Of a DNA stretch of 64,000 nt, positions 15,834-22,292 are shown one piece after another. The number at the start of each line of letters is the position of its first letter. Position 1 is the first letter of the stretch. The translations under genes and the position numbers were made by a program. A model generated the notes under the pieces. That model did no database searches. It saw only the letters and a list, made by a program, of their open reading frames with translations, and was not told where the DNA came from. The DNA is from Desulfosporosinus acidiphilus SJ4 (lineage in GTDB: Bacteria; Bacillota; Desulfitobacteriia; Desulfitobacteriales; Desulfitobacteriaceae), in assembly GCF_000255115.2 (NCBI RefSeq), contig NC_018068.1:1054001-1118000 (forward strand), read 5' to 3'.

Positions 15834-17405
15834 ATGGTAAACCAATATGAAAAGCCTGTTATTCTGGCCGATCAGATGCAAACGACTCTCACCAGCCTTG
15901 AACCACTTTCGAGGAAAGTATTTCTAACCTTAGTACCTCCTAGTTCTTTGGATAACAGGGCCGTTGTGGATCAGGTCCGCCAGTTATTAGAACGTGATTT
16001 CCGTCCAGTACGTGTCCCCTTAGCGTTAATGTCTAAAATTCCAACCCTCTGCCGCGATGCTGATTGGCAAATTACAGCAACTATGGCGGAAACGGGTTTG
16101 GGATGGGATCTTATTGAAGTTGAACCGGGGAATACGACTCAGCAGCAATTTGGCCTGGCTGTGGATATCGGAACAACGACTGTAGTCGTTTATCTAATAA
16201 ATTTGGGCAATGGGGAGGTCCTGGGGCATGCAGCAAATTACAACGGGCAAATTAGTCTGGGTGAGGACATTTTAAGCCGTATTCGTCAGGCAGCAGAACC
16301 GGGGGGATTAAAACACCTGCAGACTTTAATTCTGGATACTCTTAATGAATTAATTGAAACTGTTTGTCTGACTTCTTTAAAGCCCTGTCAAATAACAGCT
16401 GCAGCCATTGGAGCCAATACAACAATGGTTCACCTTCTCCTTGGTCTCGATCCGGCTTCGCTTTGCCGTGCTCCCTATACTCCCATCGTCAACAATCCGG
16501 GCTTGATTCCGGCCGGAGAGCTTGGAATGAAAATTCATCCCTTGGCACCGGTATATTGTCTTCCGAGTATCGGCAGTTACTTAGGCGGAGATGTTATCGG
16601 CGGGGTTTTGGTCAGTGGTATGCATACGAAGCCCGATGTCTCTTTATTTGTTGATATTGGCACGAATGGAGAAATTGTTATGGGCAATGAGGAATGGCTT
16701 GTTGCGTGTGCCGGAGCTGCCGGACCAGCCTTGGAAGGCGGGGTTACTTCCTTCGGCATGCGGGCAGAGTCCGGAGCAGTCGATCATGTCGAGATCGATG
16801 GAAAGAGCGGCAGAGTTCGGTATACGACGATAGGAGGGATGCCTGCGCGGGGAATCTGCGGTTCAGGCTTGGTGGATACCTTGGCTGAGCTTTTTCTGAA
16901 TGGAATTATTGACCGCACAGCCCGCTTTACCCATGGCAGAGATGAGTACGTGATTGTCCCGGCTTTGGAGTCAGCTATAGGCAAAGACATTGTGGTAACT
17001 CAAATTGATATCAACAACTTTATGGCTACGAAAGGGGCCGTCAATGCGGCAACGGATCTTTTGATGGAAAACGTAGGATGTCCTTGGCAGGAAATCAGCC
17101 ACTTTTATGCAGCAGGAGCCTTTGGCCAATACTTACCTGTGGAGTCAGCTATTACTATTGGGCTTTATCCTGATCTCCCGCGTGCTTCCATCGTGCGTTT
17201 AGGAAACAGTTCGGGCGAAGCAGCACGACAGGTTCTCATCTCACGCTCAAAGCGCAGGGAGGCTGAGACGATCGCTTCCAAAGTCACTTATTTTGAACTC
17301 AATGCAAATTCCTCCTTTATGGAAAAATTCGTAAGCAGTAAATTCCTTCCTCACACGGATCTCGAGCGGTATCCAAGTGTCAAAAAGCGACTTGATAGGT
17401 TATAA
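15834..17405 (+). CDS. RACo-like ASKHA-domain protein lacking the N-terminal ferredoxin domain
   Basis: 523 residues. The ASKHA (actin-like ATPase) domain starts at about residue 108 with GLAVDIGTTTVVVYL, continues through GANTTMVHLLLG and SLFVDIGTNGEIVMG, then CAGAAGPALEGG, and ends with FYAAGAFGQYLPVESAI and a late GLYPDLP segment. This is the RamA/RACo type of ATP-dependent reductive activator of corrinoid proteins. Those enzymes carry an N-terminal [2Fe-2S] or C-terminal Fe-S domain; here the first 100 residues match only the linker region (SRKVFLTLVPPSSLDN) and no CxxxxCxxC cluster motif is visible. Electrons would have to come from another protein. ATG 15834 is chosen because a G6 ribosome site lies seven bases upstream. 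Confidence 0.8.
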   Translation: MVNQYEKPVILADQMQTTLTSLEPLSRKVFLTLVPPSSLDNRAVVDQVRQLLERDFRPVRVPLALMSKIPTLCRDADWQITATMAETGLGWDLIEVEPGNTTQQQFGLAVDIGTTTVVVYLINLGNGEVLGHAANYNGQISLGEDILSRIRQAAEPGGLKHLQTLILDTLNELIETVCLTSLKPCQITAAAIGANTTMVHLLLGLDPASLCRAPYTPIVNNPGLIPAGELGMKIHPLAPVYCLPSIGSYLGGDVIGGVLVSGMHTKPDVSLFVDIGTNGEIVMGNEEWLVACAGAAGPALEGGVTSFGMRAESGAVDHVEIDGKSGRVRYTTIGGMPARGICGSGLVDTLAELFLNGIIDRTARFTHGRDEYVIVPALESAIGKDIVVTQIDINNFMATKGAVNAATDLLMENVGCPWQEISHFYAAGAFGQYLPVESAITIGLYPDLPRASIVRLGNSSGEAARQVLISRSKRREAETIASKVTYFELNANSSFMEKFVSSKFLPHTDLERYPSVKKRLDRL

Positions 17406-17430
17406 TGAACAGCAAAAATCATAAACGTAG

Positions 17431-17477
17431 AAAAGCAGCATCTCCCTAAGTCGATAACTGGAAATGCTGCTTTTTAA
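17431..17477 (+). terminator. Terminator after the RACo-like gene
   Basis: AAAAGCAGCAT (17431-17441) pairs with ATGCTGCTTTTT (17464-17475), and an inner CTCC/GGA extends it. A T-run ends it. Confidence 0.8.
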
Positions 17478-17624
17478 ACTGTTCATCGTTCTTAAGTCAG
17501 ATTCACTAACAATGCCTGCCGGTTCTTCATTTATAGATATTATGATCGAAGGAATAAGGCATGGCAATAACCATAAATTTCTGTGTCTTGTACATCCAGA
17601 TGCTTTGTACTAGTTAGTGGGTGA

Positions 17625-17653
17625 TTGACATAGTACCATACTCTTAATATAAT
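17625..17653 (+). promoter_or_regulatory. Consensus sigma-A promoter of the second MarR gene
   Basis: TTGACA (17625-17630), exactly 17 bases, then TATAAT (17648-17653). Both hexamers are perfect consensus, implying a strong promoter that would need repression. Confidence 0.85.
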
Positions 17654-17683
17654 GGTTCATATAAAAACTATCCACAACTAAAC

Positions 17684-17699
17684 AGTTTATACATAAACT
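17684..17699 (+). promoter_or_regulatory. Palindromic MarR operator
   Basis: AGTTTAT-AC-ATAAACT, a perfect 7+7 inverted repeat, lies about 30 bases downstream of the -10 box and 20 bases before the MarR start, placed for a roadblock or autorepression. Confidence 0.6.
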
Positions 17700-17719
17700 A
17701 TTATTAGAGAGGTGCATTT

Positions 17720-18184
17720 ATGGATTATTCCAATAAAAACGTCAAACTTGCTGCTGAGGTTGTTCAATCCTTTATGACCATTAGTAAAACCCTCGTGAGG
17801 TTTACTCAGCAAAATGCTTCCAGTTTAGGTTTAACAGTTCAGCAGATGGGGATCATCAACACAATTTATTCTACACCCAGTGCTACGCTCAAAGCGATCA
17901 CGGAAAAATTGCAAATGTCAAAAAGCACTGTCAGTGTCAATGTGGACGAACTTGTTAAGGCAGAGCTTATTGAAAGAAAAATAAGTGAAGAAGATCGCCG
18001 GGAGATTAATTTAACTCTGACAGCAAAGGGGGTAACGTTAGCGCAGAAATCTTGTCAGAATGCCTCATCCTATAAAGCAATGATGTCAGCCTTAGAAGAT
18101 ATTTCTGAAGAAAAAATCCAAGAATTGATGAAAACCCATAATGAGTTATTAGCGAATTTACGACGATGTAACCTTCCTGTCTAA
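17720..18184 (+). CDS. MarR-family transcriptional regulator
   Basis: 154 residues. The winged helix spans about residues 45-100: STPSATLKAITEKLQMSKSTVSVNVDELVKAELIERKISEEDRREI. It is flanked by dimerisation helices. The start ATG follows GAGAGGTG. It has a perfect consensus promoter and a 16-base palindrome in its leader, which suggests tight autoregulation. No co-transcribed gene follows: the next gene is convergent. Its target genes cannot be inferred. Confidence 0.85.
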   Translation: MDYSNKNVKLAAEVVQSFMTISKTLVRFTQQNASSLGLTVQQMGIINTIYSTPSATLKAITEKLQMSKSTVSVNVDELVKAELIERKISEEDRREINLTLTAKGVTLAQKSCQNASSYKAMMSALEDISEEKIQELMKTHNELLANLRRCNLPV

Positions 18185-18239
18185 TAGTATTTTCCCGAGT
18201 GCTTTCCTAAAAAATTTTCCTCAAATATCTCCTTTAGCC

Positions 18240-18647
18240 TTAGTTCTGGTATTGAGGAGTAGGGACTGAAAAAGTTAACTGGCTAAATGTCAGGACATCC
18301 CCGAATTCAAGAAAGTTATAGGAGTTTTTTTGCGCATTTTCCATGAGTTCGGAGAGAGGGATAAAAGTAAGGATGACATCTTTTGGTTCCATTAACTGGG
18401 CTATTAACTTAAAGTGTTGGGTATTAAAACGTATGGCAATATGTAAGTCATCCGTATAAACTATTTGAAGTACGTACGCGTCTTGATGTTCCGTCGCAAA
18501 CCAATCATAAGTATAATTCGATAAACCGGCTTGATTTACGGCTCTAATCTTATCTTTGAATTCCTTAACATAGAGAATAAGGACATCGCGGCCATTTTCC
18601 AGTTGGCCAAAGGCAGATTGTTCAGGTGAGTATGCCTGAGTGAACAT
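18240..18647 (-). CDS. Conserved hypothetical protein, 135 aa
   Basis: I do not recognise this family. The protein is mixed alpha/beta, acidic, without signal peptide, membrane segment or cysteines. It includes NGRDVLILYVKEFKDKI and a YVLQIVYTDDLHIAIRFN core with alternating hydrophobics, suggesting a beta-sheet domain. The ATG at 18647 is preceded on the minus strand by a good GGGGGA ribosome site seven bases away, which supports real translation. It converges with the MarR gene. Function unknown. Confidence 0.6.
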   Translation of the reverse strand: MFTQAYSPEQSAFGQLENGRDVLILYVKEFKDKIRAVNQAGLSNYTYDWFATEHQDAYVLQIVYTDDLHIAIRFNTQHFKLIAQLMEPKDVILTFIPLSELMENAQKNSYNFLEFGDVLTFSQLTFSVPTPQYQN

Positions 18648-18729
18648 TCAAATCCCCCTTTTATCTGAGATCATCGGTTTCATTCGTAACTTTCAAGCTA
18701 TTTTCTTTTCTGCTTGAGTATACTTGATC

Positions 18730-18782
18730 CCATCGAAGCCCTCACTGCTCTGAGTGGGGTTATCCTTCGTCTTCTTCGATGG
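18730..18782. repeat. Nested hairpin upstream of the 135-aa gene
   Basis: Outer arms CCATCGAAG (18730-18738) and CTTCGATGG (18774-18782) enclose a second stem (CCCTCACT region with AGTGGGG). It lies in a 434-base gap (18648-19081) that otherwise holds the repeat copy at 18800-18838 and no visible gene. It may be a structured RNA or part of a mobile hairpin repeat. Confidence 0.5.
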
Positions 18783-18799
18783 TTTTAGAGTCTCCCGTC

Positions 18800-18838
18800 G
18801 AAGCCCTGCGGTTCAGCTTTAGTTGAACGAGTTTACTC
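18800..18838 (+). repeat. Dispersed hairpin repeat, copy A
   Basis: A 39-base element GAAGCCCTG..GTTCAGCTTTAGTTGAAC with a GTTCA(G)/(T)TGAAC hairpin. About 32 of 39 positions match the copy at 62210-62248 in the same orientation. Confidence 0.6.
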
Positions 18839-19081
18839 AAACGGAAGAGATATGCCAAATACTTTCGTTTAGGCTTGGCTCAAGCTAAGCTTCAATTGAA
18901 TTTTATCATAAATACGTACGTTCTTAATAGAAGATGTTTTATTAATTGAAGGAAAAAGAGCAGTTAAATTGAATAATCTTATAGATATCTGTTGTCTAGA
19001 GCAAGGTTTTACCTTTAGGATATCTAGAGCTGTTAAAGGGCTCAATGCGTTCGTTCAGATTCTGATGATAAGGAGGACTTT

Positions 19082-19351
19082 ATGGAAAATCCTTGTGGAA
19101 CGACAAAAGCCAATATTCTTGAAAGTACAGAAATAGAAGGTATGCCAATCTATTTCGGCACGGGAGTAAATCCGGTAAATTCACCGGCCCAGTTTTTCGT
19201 GGCTTGGGGTAAAGAAATACTTACCGGTGGTTTAATCCATACCTATAATATTAAATCAGCTGAGCGAGGAATCGAATGGTTTATTGATGAGGATGAGGCT
19301 GAGGCCAAATATCTTAAGATTCAGCGGCTTTTGTTAGGCTGCCTGCTCTAA
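19082..19351 (+). CDS. Small conserved hypothetical protein, 89 aa
   Basis: An 89-residue soluble protein after a strong AAGGAGGAC ribosome site. It has no membrane segment or known motif; the middle reads AQFFVAWGKEILTGGLIHTYN and the second half is acidic (FIDEDEAEAKY). It stands alone and is followed by a hairpin at 19419-19451. I cannot assign a family. The clear ribosome site and composition make it a likely real gene. Confidence 0.55.
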   Translation: MENPCGTTKANILESTEIEGMPIYFGTGVNPVNSPAQFFVAWGKEILTGGLIHTYNIKSAERGIEWFIDEDEAEAKYLKIQRLLLGCLL

Positions 19352-19418
19352 TTTCAAGGAGTCATCGGCAGATAACCAAATGATAACTAAACCTTTAAAT
19401 AAGTTCTTGTTAAAAATT

Positions 19419-19460
19419 ACTTGCATTATAAGCGGAATAGCTGATGCAAGTTATTTTATT
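19419..19460 (+). terminator. Probable terminator after the 89-aa gene
   Basis: ACTTGCAT (19419-19426) pairs with ATGCAAGT (19444-19451), followed by TATTTTATT. Confidence 0.45.
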
Positions 19461-19507
19461 AATTTGCGGGATAGTTAAAAAGCTCTTTTCTTTTTGCGAA
19501 AAGAGAG

Positions 19508-19541
19508 TATAATACATTTCAACAGTTAGATAATTATCTAA
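19508..19541 (+). promoter_or_regulatory. -10 box and palindromic operator of the sdpRI operon
   Basis: TATAAT at 19508-19513 is followed by TTAGATAATTATCTAA (19526-19541), a perfect 16-base palindrome at the expected transcription start. This placement fits autorepression by the ArsR/SdpR-type protein encoded just downstream. A matching -35 box is weak. Confidence 0.6.
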
Positions 19542-19590
19542 GCATCTAAAGAAACTTTTCTAAGGGAACATATCTAGGGAGTGTGATGTA

Positions 19591-19881
19591 ATGCTTAATC
19601 TACCATTTAAAGCACTGGCAGATCCCACGAGACGGAAGATTATTCTTCTGCTGAAGGAACATGATATGACAGCTGGAGAAATCGCAGAACAATTTAACAT
19701 GACGAAACCCAGCATTTCGCATCACCTAAATACTTTAAAACAGGCCCAGTTAGTGACGGATGAACGTAAGGGTCAAAATATATACTATTCATTAAATACC
19801 ACGGTCTTTCAAGAAGTTGTGAATTGGTTTTTTAATGCTGGTCATGTCAATGAAGGAGGAATTAAGCATGAAGAACATTAG
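19591..19881 (+). CDS. sdpR: ArsR-family autorepressor, SdpR-like
   Basis: 96 residues with a single winged helix: FKALADPTRRKIILLLKEHDMTAGEIAEQFNMTKPSISHHLNTLKQAQLV. There are no metal-binding cysteines, which matches SdpR rather than ArsR or SmtB metal sensors. In Bacillus, SdpR represses its own operon until the membrane immunity protein SdpI, bound by the SdpC toxin, sequesters it. The gene overlaps sdpI by 14 bases, as in the Bacillus pair, so translation is coupled. No sdpC toxin or sdpAB maturation genes are present in the window. Confidence 0.85.
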   Translation: MLNLPFKALADPTRRKIILLLKEHDMTAGEIAEQFNMTKPSISHHLNTLKQAQLVTDERKGQNIYYSLNTTVFQEVVNWFFNAGHVNEGGIKHEEH

Positions 19882-20536
19882 TAGTTTGCTAAAAAAAGAT
19901 TGGCCGATTTTGATTCTCATTGTTCTGGGATTTGTCATTGGCATTTATTTTTATCCGACTCTTCCCAATAGGATTCCCATCCATTGGAATACTCAAGGAC
20001 AGGTCAATGGTTATGGAAGTAAATTGTTTGGTACGTTCGGAATCCCTGTAATTATTTTGGCGTTATATATTATGTTTGTGGCCCTTCCTTTTATCGATCC
20101 CAAACGAAACAATTATCGTGCCTTTGAGCCGACGTATCAGTTTCTCAAGTATTTGCTTGTTGTTTTTTTCTTGGGCATGGAACTAATAAGTTTGTTAATC
20201 GCTTCCGGTTCGGTTATGAATAAACCGCTTTTAATTCAAGTTATGGTTTCCTTGCTCTTCATTTTGCTGGGAAATGTTATGGGAAGATTTAAGCATAATT
20301 ATTTTGTGGGTATTAGAACGCCTTGGACTCTCGCCAATGAAGAAGTTTGGCGCAAAACCCACCGATTGGCAGCCCCGTTGTGGGTATGTGGCGGTATTGT
20401 TAACATCCTTTTGGCGGTTCTCGGGATGACTTTTAACGGACGCGGTTTGATCTTTGTTTTGGCTGTTATCTGCTTGGTACCGATTGGGTACTCATATTTG
20501 GCCTATCGTGAGCTGGGCATTCATAATGATCATTAA
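19868..20536 (+). CDS. sdpI: SdpI-family immunity membrane protein
   Basis: 222 residues from the ATG at 19868, seven bases after GAAGGAGG; it overlaps the sdpR stop. Six transmembrane segments are visible: WPILILIVLGFVIGIYF, FGIPVIILALYIMFVALPF, FLKYLLVVFFLGMELISLLI, IQVMVSLLFILLGNVMG, APLWVCGGIVNILLAVLG and GLIFVLAVICLVPIGYSYL. The N-terminal PxxIPIHWNxxGxxxGYGSK motif is the DUF1648 signature, and GNVMGRFKHNYFVGIRTPWTL is the SdpI signature. It gives immunity to SdpC-like peptide toxins and transmits the signal to SdpR. Here it probably protects against toxins from neighbours. Confidence 0.88.
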   Translation: MKNISSLLKKDWPILILIVLGFVIGIYFYPTLPNRIPIHWNTQGQVNGYGSKLFGTFGIPVIILALYIMFVALPFIDPKRNNYRAFEPTYQFLKYLLVVFFLGMELISLLIASGSVMNKPLLIQVMVSLLFILLGNVMGRFKHNYFVGIRTPWTLANEEVWRKTHRLAAPLWVCGGIVNILLAVLGMTFNGRGLIFVLAVICLVPIGYSYLAYRELGIHNDH

Positions 20537-20647
20537 ATCTCCACATTTGTTTGTCAAGGAATTCTCATAGCTTGGGATAAAGTATTAGAATGGATTATGA
20601 AGATTTTATAAGCCGTTTGTAAGTTTATAACCTATTCAACCAAGGAC

Positions 20648-20681
20648 CGAACGATTCTTGTTTTCGAACAGGGATCGTTCG
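20648..20681. repeat. Inverted repeat upstream of the riboswitch promoter
   Basis: CGAACGAT (20648-20655) and ATCGTTCG (20674-20681) flank an inner GTT/AAC. It may be an operator or weak terminator; no T-run follows. Confidence 0.4.
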
Positions 20682-20690
20682 AAATATGTA

Positions 20691-20719
20691 TTGACCTGTT
20701 TCCAAAATTCTAGTAGAAT
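20691..20719 (+). promoter_or_regulatory. Sigma-A promoter for the xanthine-dehydrogenase operon
   Basis: TTGACC (20691-20696), 17-base spacer, TAGAAT (20714-20719). The predicted start near 20726 puts the purine aptamer at the 5' end of the transcript. Confidence 0.65.
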
Positions 20720-20745
20720 AGCTCTTGGATAAAATAATTTAATAT

Positions 20746-20814
20746 GTTCATATAGTCGCAGAGATAGGGTCTGCAAGTTTCTACCGGACTGCCGTAAATG
20801 GTCCGACTATGAGC
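20746..20814 (+). promoter_or_regulatory. Purine (guanine-class) riboswitch aptamer
   Basis: All conserved parts are present. P1 is GTTCAT with ATGAGC. The ATA-GTC junction follows. P2 is GCAGA/TCTGC with loop GATAGGG. Joining strand AAGTTTCTACC precedes P3 GGAC/GTCC with loop TGCCGTAAATG, then GACTATG. The discriminating pyrimidine in GACTATG is C (C74 numbering), which predicts guanine/hypoxanthine/xanthine rather than adenine binding (adenine aptamers read GATTATG). A terminator stands 125 bases downstream. Confidence 0.9.
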
Positions 20815-20940
20815 GAAGTACCTAGCAAATGGACACTAACGTTAAGTTAGTTGAACTTATCCAGAGGCTTAATTTTACACGACGACCTTCACTTATTTAC
20901 CATCAGATGAAGAGCCGGCGCGCTAAGTCATTGGGCTAAG

Positions 20941-21004
20941 CTCAGGCGAGCGAGGTTTCTCTCAGTAATTTTGAGTTGAATACCGCTCGCCTGAGTTTTT
21001 GTTT
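20941..21004 (+). terminator. Riboswitch expression-platform terminator
   Basis: A perfect 12-bp stem, CTCAGGCGAGCG (20941-20952) with CGCTCGCCTGAG (20984-20995), followed by TTTTTGTTTT. It lies between the purine aptamer and the first structural gene. TGAGC of the P1 3' strand could pair with GCTCA at 20940-20944, a possible but weak switching link. Confidence 0.8.
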
Positions 21005-21051
21005 TGGGGAATTTTTTTGTTGAAAATAGATTTCAGGGAGGACTGACCAGA

Positions 21052-21855
21052 GTGTTTACAATACTTGATATGGCTCAGCCAGACAGGCTGGAAGAGGCCT
21101 ACGAAATTTTGCTGAAGAGACGAAATAATACAATTCTTGGCGGCTGCGCTTTTTTAAAGATGAGCAAAAAACAGATTAGAACAGGCATTGACCTATCAAA
21201 ACTAAAGCTGGATTATATCAGGGAAGACAATGGGTTTGTAGCCATCGGAGCTATGACCACTTTGAGGGAACTGGAAACGAATCCTCTTCTTCGGGAGTCT
21301 TTTAATAGTATTCTCTCGCAAGCAGTAAGTAATATTATTGGAGTGCAATTCAGGAATGGCGTTACGATAGGTGCTTCAGTGTATTCTAGATACGGCTTCT
21401 CTGATCTCCTTACGGCCTTGTTAGTTTTAGATACTGAGGTCGAATTATATCATCAGGGCAGAATGCCCCTGGGTGAGTTTCTAAAGAGGCCTTGCCAAAA
21501 AGACATATTAGTACAATTAAGAATTAAGAAAAGCCAGCGAATAGCAGCTTTCATCAGTTTCAGAAAATCGGCCAGTGATTTTGCAGTTTTGAATGTGGCT
21601 GTCTCCAAACTAGACGATCAATGGACCATAGCGGTTGGGGCCAGACCAGGAAGGGCAATGATTGCAGAACGTGCCTCGAGGACTCTGAACAAAGAAAATC
21701 TGAGAGCTCAGGATATCGAAGAAGCGGCGAACATTGCAGCTGATGAGTTATCTTTTGGAACGAATGCCCGAGGGACGGCAGATTACCGCAAGGCTCTTTG
21801 CCGAGTGTTGGTTAAACGAGGAATTAGGGAGGTTATACTATGCAAATCGAACTAA
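21052..21855 (+). CDS. xdhB: Xanthine dehydrogenase-type FAD-binding subunit
   Basis: 267 residues from the GTG at 21052 (AGGGAGGA nine bases upstream). A longer frame begins inside the terminator T-run and is not credible. The FAD-binding features of the CoxM/XdhB family are seen: ILGGCAFLKMSKKQ, then VAIGAMTTLREL, then NGVTIGASVYSRYGFSDLL. In canonical members this last loop reads GNIxxxSPxxD. Substrate electrons pass from the Mo subunit through two 2Fe-2S clusters to this FAD and on to NAD or ferredoxin. It overlaps the next gene by 16 bases and is the first gene after the purine riboswitch. Confidence 0.85.
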   Translation: MFTILDMAQPDRLEEAYEILLKRRNNTILGGCAFLKMSKKQIRTGIDLSKLKLDYIREDNGFVAIGAMTTLRELETNPLLRESFNSILSQAVSNIIGVQFRNGVTIGASVYSRYGFSDLLTALLVLDTEVELYHQGRMPLGEFLKRPCQKDILVQLRIKKSQRIAAFISFRKSASDFAVLNVAVSKLDDQWTIAVGARPGRAMIAERASRTLNKENLRAQDIEEAANIAADELSFGTNARGTADYRKALCRVLVKRGIREVILCKSN

Positions 21856-22289
21856 CGATCAATGATAAAGTAGTAATTTGGGATGTTGAAAGTGACGAGT
21901 TTTTGGCCGATACTCTTCGAGCCCATGGTTTTTTAAGCGTTAAGAAGGCTTGTGATACAAGCTGCTGCGGATTGTGTACGGTCTGGATGGACGGCAAACC
22001 GGTTTTGTCCTGTTCCATTTTATCCGTACGAGCTCAAGGTAAAAAGATCACAACCATTGAGGGAGTTACCCAGGCTGCCGAGGAGTTTGCCCGTGTTCTA
22101 ACTGCTGAAGGGGCAGAACAATGCGGATTTTGCAGCCCAGGTTTTATTATGAATGTCTTAGCCATGAAAAATGAACTGGACAATCCTACGGAAGAGGATA
22201 TTATTCACTATCTGACGGGAAACTTATGCCGCTGCACCGGTTATATGGGTCAGCTGCGAGCCGTAAAAACCTTTCTGGGGGTGGCATAA
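21840..22289 (+). CDS. xdhC: Xanthine dehydrogenase-type [2Fe-2S] subunit
   Basis: 149 residues. The plant-type 2Fe-2S cluster is bound by C38, C43, C46 and C58 (CDTSCCGLCTV...SC). The second, helical 2Fe-2S domain uses C95, C98, C130 and C132 (QCGFCSPGF...LCRCTGY). All ligands are intact. It is the electron-transfer subunit of a three-part molybdenum hydroxylase. It overlaps the FAD subunit gene and lies three bases before the Mo subunit gene. Confidence 0.92.
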   Translation: MQIELTINDKVVIWDVESDEFLADTLRAHGFLSVKKACDTSCCGLCTVWMDGKPVLSCSILSVRAQGKKITTIEGVTQAAEEFARVLTAEGAEQCGFCSPGFIMNVLAMKNELDNPTEEDIIHYLTGNLCRCTGYMGQLRAVKTFLGVA

Positions 22290-22292
22290 AGT

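Noticed and set aside
20746-20814. Adenine-specific purine riboswitch
   Set aside because: The discriminating base in GACTATG is C; adenine aptamers have T there.
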